Assembly: GCA_963555835.3 (NCBI GenBank)
Contig: CAUVWZ020000002.1
Location: forward strand, 1 to 64,000
Reading direction: 5' to 3'
DNA length: 64,000 nucleotides
Source of the DNA: JAPUME01 sp027294185
GTDB lineage: Bacteria; Acidobacteriota; Terriglobia; UBA7540; JAPUME01
Of the stretch, positions 58,412-64,000 are shown piece by piece; within the stretch, counting starts at the first letter, position 1; every line of letters begins with the position of its first letter. The notes below the pieces were generated by a model. That model did not search any database and was not told the DNA's origin. It saw nothing but the letters and a program-made list of their open reading frames with translations. The position numbers and the translations under genes are program-made.

Positions 58412-59605
58412 ATGCCCAAATCTTCGGTTTCCAATTTGCGTCCTTGCGGAGGATTTATAGTTGTCGTGCTCGCCACACTTGTGGTATGCGAGTCTTGCGC
58501 ACCAGCGCGTGGTGAAACCGCGCCACTTATAGCGAACGATCTAGCGTTTTGGGGTTTCGTAGTTCAGTCTCTAATACTCTTCGTCCTAATCTTGTACGCC
58601 TGGGAAACACGCAAGATCAGGCAGGCATCGCAAGAGCAGGTCGAGTCCCTTCAAAAGCCCTGCCTCATGCTCAAGACCTCTCTCCGTGATTTTAATGATG
58701 CGGTCTTGGAGGTAGGTGGGAACGTGGGTGGAACAATACTTGCCTTCCACGAAGGTAACGCTGTGTTGGAAAACATTGGAAGCGGCCCAGCGATTAATGT
58801 GCTATACGAAATGCAGCCGATTGAAGCACCTACCGATCAAAATGTAGCGCGCCCCAGCGGTTATCTCCAAAGCATTCCACCTAACAAAACTTTGGAGTTG
58901 CCCATTCCCCGCGGAACCTTTGACAATCGGTCATATGAATTCACCACCACGTACCAGAGCCTTAGTGGCCGCCGGTATCAGACGAAAATCGGAATCGATG
59001 ATCTCGTTCTCAGTTCATCCGATTTTGGACCCAAGAGGGGTGAACCGGTAAGGAGTAGCTTGATCGAGGGTCGCCGGGATTGGCTCAAGAAATACTACGC
59101 GCCCTTAGTGAGTACTGCCGCAATAATCGTCGCTTTGGCCGGTGTCTACTACCAAAAAATACAGCTATCTCCGCCGGACTTCGACATCGAACTTGAGAAT
59201 GTGGCCATAGGTTTTGCTGAAATCCAAACCATAGACGAGGAAACCACAGCGGTCTACTTCCCTTTCGGGAATTCGGCGTCTTTCTATCTCAAGGTGACGA
59301 ATCTGGCCGAAATGGATGCGCGCAAGCCCGTCATTGTGATTGAAACTACCGAAGCTTTTGAGCGAGTCGGCAGACCATACAAGGTTCTCGGTCCTCCAGT
59401 GAGCATGAAGGTCCAGCAGGGAGGATTTCAATACCAGCAGGACTGGTTATTTGGCAAGCAAAGCGAGGTGTTTCACTTCAATGTCAACATTGCGGTCGGA
59501 ACTCCCGATGGGGCCGCCAAACTCAAAGTGCGGGTGTCGGCAAAGAATGCGAACAAGACACAGCAGCGATGGTTCGTGTTTAATGACAGAAAAACAACCG
59601 AGTGA
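58412..59605 (+). CDS. Hypothetical membrane protein
   Basis: 397 residues. Three hydrophobic segments: GFIVVVLATLVVCESCAPAR (about residues 14-33), FWGFVVQSLILFVLILYAWE (46-65) and VSTAAIIVALAGVYYQKIQL (about 233-252). Between the second and third, VLENIGSGPAINVLYEMQ and similar strands look like a beta domain; the last 140 residues also look like a beta sandwich (AVYFPFGNSASFYLKVTNLA). Codon use is less GC-rich than its neighbours, so it may be acquired. The function is unknown. Confidence 0.5.
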   Translation: MPKSSVSNLRPCGGFIVVVLATLVVCESCAPARGETAPLIANDLAFWGFVVQSLILFVLILYAWETRKIRQASQEQVESLQKPCLMLKTSLRDFNDAVLEVGGNVGGTILAFHEGNAVLENIGSGPAINVLYEMQPIEAPTDQNVARPSGYLQSIPPNKTLELPIPRGTFDNRSYEFTTTYQSLSGRRYQTKIGIDDLVLSSSDFGPKRGEPVRSSLIEGRRDWLKKYYAPLVSTAAIIVALAGVYYQKIQLSPPDFDIELENVAIGFAEIQTIDEETTAVYFPFGNSASFYLKVTNLAEMDARKPVIVIETTEAFERVGRPYKVLGPPVSMKVQQGGFQYQQDWLFGKQSEVFHFNVNIAVGTPDGAAKLKVRVSAKNANKTQQRWFVFNDRKTTE

Positions 59606-59633
59606 CGCTGGAATTCGCATTCAGTTTGCCAAT

Positions 59634-61220
59634 CTACAACGTCGGCCAGAGCGATTCCCAGATTTTGAATTCGTTGTGGAAGCCGGACTGCTCGGCTTTG
59701 GTGTAGGTTCGGCCCGAGGCCACGTCCAGGATTTCCTGAAAAATCCTGTTTCCCACCTGCTCAATGGTCTCCTCCCCATCCAGAATCGTGCCGGCATTGA
59801 TGTCCATATCGCCGTTTACCTGAGCCAGGGGGGAGTTCGAGGCAATCTTGATGACCGGCCCCAGCGCGCAGCCGATGCCGGTGCCGCGTCCGGTGGTAAA
59901 GAGGGCGACCTGGGCCCCGCCCAGGAACAGAGCCGGGGTCGATATCTGGTCATAGCCCGGCGAGTATTGCACGTAGAGCCCCTTGCGGTCTCCCAGCAGT
60001 TCCCCGTATTCCACAAGGTCTTCGACAACCGATTTTCCTGCCTTGGCCTTGACTCCCGCGGACTTCAGAAAAATGTTGTAGAGTCCTCCCTTGATGTTTC
60101 CGGGTGAAGGGTTCTCGCGAAAATCTTCGCCGAACAGGGAGACGTAGCGTTCGTAGCGTTTGAGCGACTGCATCAGTTTTCGTCCGACCTGGCGCGTTCG
60201 TGCGCGCTCGGCCAGGTGTACCATTGCACCGCCTTGAAGCTCCGGAATCTCTCCCAGCAGCACCGCGCCGCCGCCCTGCACCGTCATGTCGGCTGCGGCG
60301 CCCACGGCGGGATTTGCCGTCACTCCCGACCAGCGGTCCGACCCCCCGCACTTGGTCCCCAGGATCAGCTTACTGATCGGTTGAGGTTGACGGGTAAACC
60401 GGTTCGCATAGTGGAGCTGCTTCTCGATGATTTCCAGGCCTCTTTCGACCGTCTTTTTGCTTCCGCCGCTGGTTTGAATCACCAGGTTTACAACTCGCTT
60501 GTTGTAGTCGGGCACCGCGAGCTGGAAAATCGGGGCGGAGCACTCGACGCAGGTTTTGCCGCAGCCGAGGTCGACGTAGAGCACAGCTCCGAGGTTCGGG
60601 TGGCGTATCGTATTTGTCAGAAGCTGATTCAGCAGGTTCACGGCGTACCCGTCGGGCATTCCGCAGCCCGACTCGTGGACGATGGGAACGATGCCGTCGA
60701 CGTTGGGGAATTTCTCACGCGAATAGATCTCCCGCATGGCACGATCGGCGATTTCGCGGGCTTCGGTCGAGGAGCACATCCCTGAGGTCACGATGCCCAC
60801 CAGATTTCGCGCTCCCACGGAACCGTCAGGCCGCAGGTACCCGTCAAAGGTGAGTGAGGCGAGTTCCGGCGAGAGGCGGGTCGGCTTGCGGTTGTCTCGA
60901 TACCGGACCCCGATCCGGGGCAAGCGATTGAGCAGGTTCCGCTCTGTTATCGGATCGCCGGGAGAGACGTTCACCTTGGCCAGCCCGACCGGATCACCCA
61001 GGGATATAAAGGGCTTTCCCCGCGGAATCCTCTTCAGGGCGAAGCTCTGGCCGCGCGTAATGCTGTCCGAGGATTTCAGGGTCTTCTCCTTCGCCGCGTG
61101 AGGGTTCGAAGGAAGACGGATGAGTGCGCCCTTTTCAATGAGTTCGGCGGTACAGACGGCGATATTGTCCTTCTTGGGATTGATGATGATCGCTACGTCT
61201 TTAAGAGCGTATTGCCCCAT
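59634..61220 (-). CDS. UxaA/GarD-type sugar-acid dehydratase (altronate/galactarate family)
   Basis: 528 residues. An N-terminal SAF-like domain (QYALKDVAIIINPKKDNIAV to SLGDPVGLAKVNVSPGD) precedes the large dehydratase domain: FDGYLRPDGSVGARNLVGIV, HESGCGMPDGYAVN, ILGTKCGGSDRWSGVTANPA and FTTGRGTGIGCALGPVIKIA. Family members use Fe(II) to remove water from D-altronate or galactarate, giving KDG-type products. KDG kinase and KDPG aldolase lie 2-5 kb away, so a hexuronate or aldarate route ending in pyruvate and GAP is a reasonable inference. The sugar is not fixed by sequence alone. Confidence 0.88.
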   Translation of the reverse strand: MGQYALKDVAIIINPKKDNIAVCTAELIEKGALIRLPSNPHAAKEKTLKSSDSITRGQSFALKRIPRGKPFISLGDPVGLAKVNVSPGDPITERNLLNRLPRIGVRYRDNRKPTRLSPELASLTFDGYLRPDGSVGARNLVGIVTSGMCSSTEAREIADRAMREIYSREKFPNVDGIVPIVHESGCGMPDGYAVNLLNQLLTNTIRHPNLGAVLYVDLGCGKTCVECSAPIFQLAVPDYNKRVVNLVIQTSGGSKKTVERGLEIIEKQLHYANRFTRQPQPISKLILGTKCGGSDRWSGVTANPAVGAAADMTVQGGGAVLLGEIPELQGGAMVHLAERARTRQVGRKLMQSLKRYERYVSLFGEDFRENPSPGNIKGGLYNIFLKSAGVKAKAGKSVVEDLVEYGELLGDRKGLYVQYSPGYDQISTPALFLGGAQVALFTTGRGTGIGCALGPVIKIASNSPLAQVNGDMDINAGTILDGEETIEQVGNRIFQEILDVASGRTYTKAEQSGFHNEFKIWESLWPTL

Positions 61221-61524
61221 GGGTTGGACCTCAGTCGTCGAGTGATCTTCTCCGAGGGAGAGTGGGTGTCAAGCTCCAGTTTCCCATGATTCTCTGGTCG
61301 CGTCAAAGCGATAGGGTGTAGCGTGAAGGGAGGCTTGGGGAAAAGGGGAGGTTCAGAGCTCTCAGAGGGCCTCTTCACCCTTTTCGCCGCTGCGGATGCG
61401 GTAGACCTCCTCGACAGAAGTGTATTTTAACCCATTCGCAGAATCGTACCGAGCAGATTTGCGGGAAGAGAAGAATTTCCGGTTTCAGTGCTGTAGGGAA
61501 TGTGCCCGGTGGGGCTGGATGAAT
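61221..61524. other. Gene-free intergenic region
   Basis: About 300 nt between the dehydratase start and the tRNA. No supported frame and no consensus promoter was recognised, although the dehydratase promoter should lie here. Confidence 0.4.
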
Positions 61525-61599
<75 letters not shown>

Positions 61600-61812
61600 T
61601 CTCCAAGACTAAATATAGACCACGGGAAATTTCATTGCAAGGGATGCGACCTCAAGGGTGCGGTCCCTATTGAGGAAGATAAGCTTGAACTCTCGGGCGA
61701 GGTGCTGCTTCCCTCCGTAGTTTACTCATAAGGTCGATCCGCCCGGTTTTCGGTTGACACGGTAATTGGGTTAGTGCTTGGGCGGAGTTCGTACAGATCG
61801 AAGCCGGCAACT

Positions 61813-64000
61813 TTAAGAAGAAGCTTTCAGCAAGAAGTTCCGCAGGCGAGAGCCGAGTGCACCGAGGAAGCTCTGCGCCATCTCGGAATGGTCGGCCAGC
61901 TCGTCAAAAAAGTCATCGGCGTTGATTTTGAGGACCCGGCTGTCTTCTGTGGCCCGGGCGGTAAACGGACGCGGCTCTCGGTCCAGGATGGCGAGGTATC
62001 CGAAGGCATGGTTGGGCTCCACGCGATGAACGGCGCCCTTTCCCTCCAGAGTGAGTTCCACTCCTCCGTCGATCAGGAAATAGATCGCATCGGGTGAATC
62101 CTGTTCACGGTAGATGATGTCCTCGCTGCGGAAGTGTTGCTCCTCGGCGAGCGTGGCAAGGTGAGCCAGACCCTCCGGGTCGGTCTGCGAAAAGATATCT
62201 ACCAACTGAAGAGCACGTAATTTTTGTACCACGCTTAAGGGGCTCATAGCCTTACTCTCCTGGGCGGATTCGCCCGCCTGTGCCAGGGCATGTTGTGCTG
62301 CACTGCGGACCAGTGGATTATCCTCGCGTTCCAGCGCCGCAATCCGGTCGGTTGGGATGGTGTCACATTGGGGGCCAAGCGATGTCAGAAGGCAAATACG
62401 AAGCAGGGTGTCAGGGATCTCCAGCAGTTCGGGCCACGGTCTCCTGTAAGTCTCCGACAGGGGAGGGAAGTTTCGCTGGCCGTGCTGGAGCCTGGCATCG
62501 ATGTCGAGTTCCGGGGTGACCAACGGCATGATCAATGCCTTGGTCGGACCCGTCAAAGTTTGATCCAGGTACTCGACGGCGTTCGCTCGGGGATTCGGCT
62601 GCGATCCGCGGAGCATGATGAAGGCCTGGTGAATGGATTTCGTGGGATGGATCAGCCCGAGGAGGCGAAAAATGCGCGCCAGAGCCTTTTCGTAGCCATC
62701 CTTCAAGGCCCATCTGAGGAAGACCGGGTCCGCGAAAGACCCTGGGGAGGAAAGGACGCGTTGGAGTCCCCCAAGGTAGAGGTAAGCTCCCTCGGCCTCC
62801 CGGCGCAGGACGGAATGCAAAAGCGGCTGGGGTAAGGGGTAATCGGGACAGGAGCGGTGCAGGCGAGCCATAGATTTCAAGACCAGGTAGCGAATCTCAG
62901 GCTGAGGATCTTCGAGAGCACGAATTAACGGTGGGAACGCTCCGGGTGATTTTAGCCTGCCGAAAAGCTTCGCCACACGCTTGCGGACCTCGGCAGGCCA
63001 GGCGGGCTCGGTAAGCCAGGGAGACAACGTGGGGATGACGGCAGGGCCGTAGGCGGCCAGCGTGTCGAGGACGGCTCCCCGTGTCCGCCGAATCCCAAGC
63101 TGGACGATGAACAACGGAATCCAATCGGGATTGGCGTAGTGTGCCGCGCTTTGGATGGCGGTGCGGCGCACCTGCATGTCGGGATCTTCGAACAGACGGG
63201 GGAGCAGGGTTTCGCCGATTTTATGGGCTGCGCGATGGCCGAGCGTGCGTGCCACGTCCCGTCGTGCGGGTGCATTCTCCGCACCGCTCAGGTTGACGAT
63301 CTCCTCGAGCACCCGGCGGCAGGTATCAACTTCAAATCCATCAGGTTCCTGCAACAGGCAAATCACCGCGGCAGCTCGGATGCCGGGTACGGGATGGTCG
63401 AGCAATTCGCAGAGTTTTTCCTGAGGCGGGCCGCGCCCGAGCAGGGACATGGTATGCGCCGCGGCAGTTCTCACGTCCAGGTCTTCATCGGTAAGCAGAG
63501 CTTCGGCATCGCGGACCGCCTGGGGAACTTCCCAACTCGTCAACAATGCCAGGGCGCGCGCCCGCACCCGGGGCGAGGAGTGGCGGGTGAGCTCTTGAAG
63601 AGGCTCGGATAGTTCCTTCAACTCGGCCCATTCAACAATCTTGAGCGTGTGCAGAAGCTCGGTCTCCTTTTCCCTCTTCAGGGAAGTTCGCAGCTCCTGG
63701 ACAGTCTCCGGCTCATGCCACTCCACCCACACATGCTCGGGATTTAGAATGCGGCGGCGGATGCTGGCGCGGAGCGTCCCTACGTAGTCCTTTCGGGCCA
63801 TAAAGGAGACGAAGATCCACCCGAGAATCAAAGGCAGGTTCACCCAAACCAACATCCTCGGGCTCCATTCGAGAATCGTCGCAAACAACAGAAGGATTAT
63901 TCCTCCGACTCCGTCCGACATTCGCCACACGGCCGTATCGATAAACGACTTGGTGGCGTATTTCATCTGGCCGCTAAGCGGCAGGTAAAGCAATTCCAGC
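61813..64000 (-). CDS. HEAT-repeat and cyclic-nucleotide-binding protein on a translocase-like membrane end (5' end outside the window)
   Basis: At least 726 residues; the frame stays open through base 64000. The part seen begins with LLYLPLSGQMKYATKSFIDT, resembling the last helices of ATP/ADP-translocase-like (NTT/MFS) proteins, then two membrane helices (GGIILLLFATILEWSPRMLV, WVNLPLILGWIFVSFMARKD). A long HEAT-repeat region follows (SSPRVRARALALLTSWEVPQ, TDEDLDVRTAAAHTMSLLG, LFEDPDMQVRRTAIQSAAHY). The C-terminal 120 residues are a cNMP-binding domain (IFSQTDPEGLAHLATLAEEQ, VELTLEGKGAVHRVEPNHAF, GYLAILDREPRPFTARATED). Likely a regulated membrane sensor or transporter; no ligand can be named. 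Confidence 0.8.
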   Translation of the reverse strand, partial: LELLYLPLSGQMKYATKSFIDTAVWRMSDGVGGIILLLFATILEWSPRMLVWVNLPLILGWIFVSFMARKDYVGTLRASIRRRILNPEHVWVEWHEPETVQELRTSLKREKETELLHTLKIVEWAELKELSEPLQELTRHSSPRVRARALALLTSWEVPQAVRDAEALLTDEDLDVRTAAAHTMSLLGRGPPQEKLCELLDHPVPGIRAAAVICLLQEPDGFEVDTCRRVLEEIVNLSGAENAPARRDVARTLGHRAAHKIGETLLPRLFEDPDMQVRRTAIQSAAHYANPDWIPLFIVQLGIRRTRGAVLDTLAAYGPAVIPTLSPWLTEPAWPAEVRKRVAKLFGRLKSPGAFPPLIRALEDPQPEIRYLVLKSMARLHRSCPDYPLPQPLLHSVLRREAEGAYLYLGGLQRVLSSPGSFADPVFLRWALKDGYEKALARIFRLLGLIHPTKSIHQAFIMLRGSQPNPRANAVEYLDQTLTGPTKALIMPLVTPELDIDARLQHGQRNFPPLSETYRRPWPELLEIPDTLLRICLLTSLGPQCDTIPTDRIAALEREDNPLVRSAAQHALAQAGESAQESKAMSPLSVVQKLRALQLVDIFSQTDPEGLAHLATLAEEQHFRSEDIIYREQDSPDAIYFLIDGGVELTLEGKGAVHRVEPNHAFGYLAILDREPRPFTARATEDSRVLKINADDFFDELADHSEMAQSFLGALGSRLRNFLLKASS

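Overview
The window is a 64 kb piece of a GC-rich (roughly 55-60 % by eye) bacterial chromosome. Gene content points to Acidobacteriota: a dcw wall/division cluster opened by mraZ, a 2-oxoacid dehydrogenase E1 with alpha and beta fused, TolB-propeller/PHP and DUF1080 secreted proteins, a DUF3106 protein beside an ECF sigma factor, a HEAT-repeat/cyclic-nucleotide-binding protein on a translocase-like membrane end, and a -24/-12 type promoter. This assignment is inference from content, not from a marker-gene search.

Layout. 1-2 kb: end of pdxT, an arsenate-reductase-like phosphatase and a membrane class III cyclase-like protein. 2-3.6 kb: a xanthine-dehydrogenase-type pair behind a good promoter; the large subunit breaks off at a tRNA-like 3' fragment. 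3.6-6.6 kb: a small integrative-element remnant (integrase, AlpA-like regulator, winged-helix protein, Cro/C1 repressor) whose far side runs into a truncated thpR. 6.6-14 kb: cinA, an NHL propeller, pgpA, yacG, rimO, a WD40 protein, and a Nudix gene lacking its 5' end joined to an Nramp gene lacking its 3' end. 14.1-15.6 kb: an IS1380-type insertion sequence. 16-20.5 kb: alcohol dehydrogenase, ECF sigma/anti-sigma/DUF3106 operon, pirin and a MarR regulator. 21.6-32.9 kb: mraZ-rsmH-ftsL-ftsI-murE-murF-mraY-murD-ftsW with a clear promoter and repeated MraZ-type boxes; the cluster stops at ftsW and is followed by pheA. 33.7-43 kb: a mixed metabolic stretch (HAD, broken cytochrome P460, SDR, carboxymuconolactone-decarboxylase-like, broken LTXXQ-type periplasmic protein, ornithine-cyclodeaminase-like, acyltransferase-like, pfkA). 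44-50 kb: fused E1, greA, a palindromic repeat and a large TolB/PHP protein. 50-54.6 kb: DUF4382 lipoprotein with an in-frame amber codon behind a sigma-54-type promoter, type III polyketide synthase, CuA-type cupredoxin, DUF309 and UlaG-like proteins. 54.8-61.2 kb: sdhB, KDPG aldolase, KDG kinase, DUF1080 and UxaA/GarD-type dehydratase, which together suggest sugar-acid catabolism. 61.5-64 kb: tRNA-Gly and the HEAT/cNMP protein, cut by the window end.

A recurring feature is broken genes: coxL, thpR, the Nudix gene, Nramp, a UPF0104-like gene, cytochrome P460, the LTXXQ protein and the DUF4382 lipoprotein all carry truncations, frameshifts or in-frame stops. Some look like real rearrangement around a mobile element; others (single-base shifts, single stops) could equally be sequence errors. 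Sequence alone cannot separate these, so they are flagged one by one. No CRISPR array, rRNA or replication origin was seen, and nothing here stands out as a complete novel multi-gene system; the best leads are the tRNA-half junction in coxL, the MurD tail, the MraZ box array and the sigma-54-type promoter before the amber-interrupted lipoprotein.
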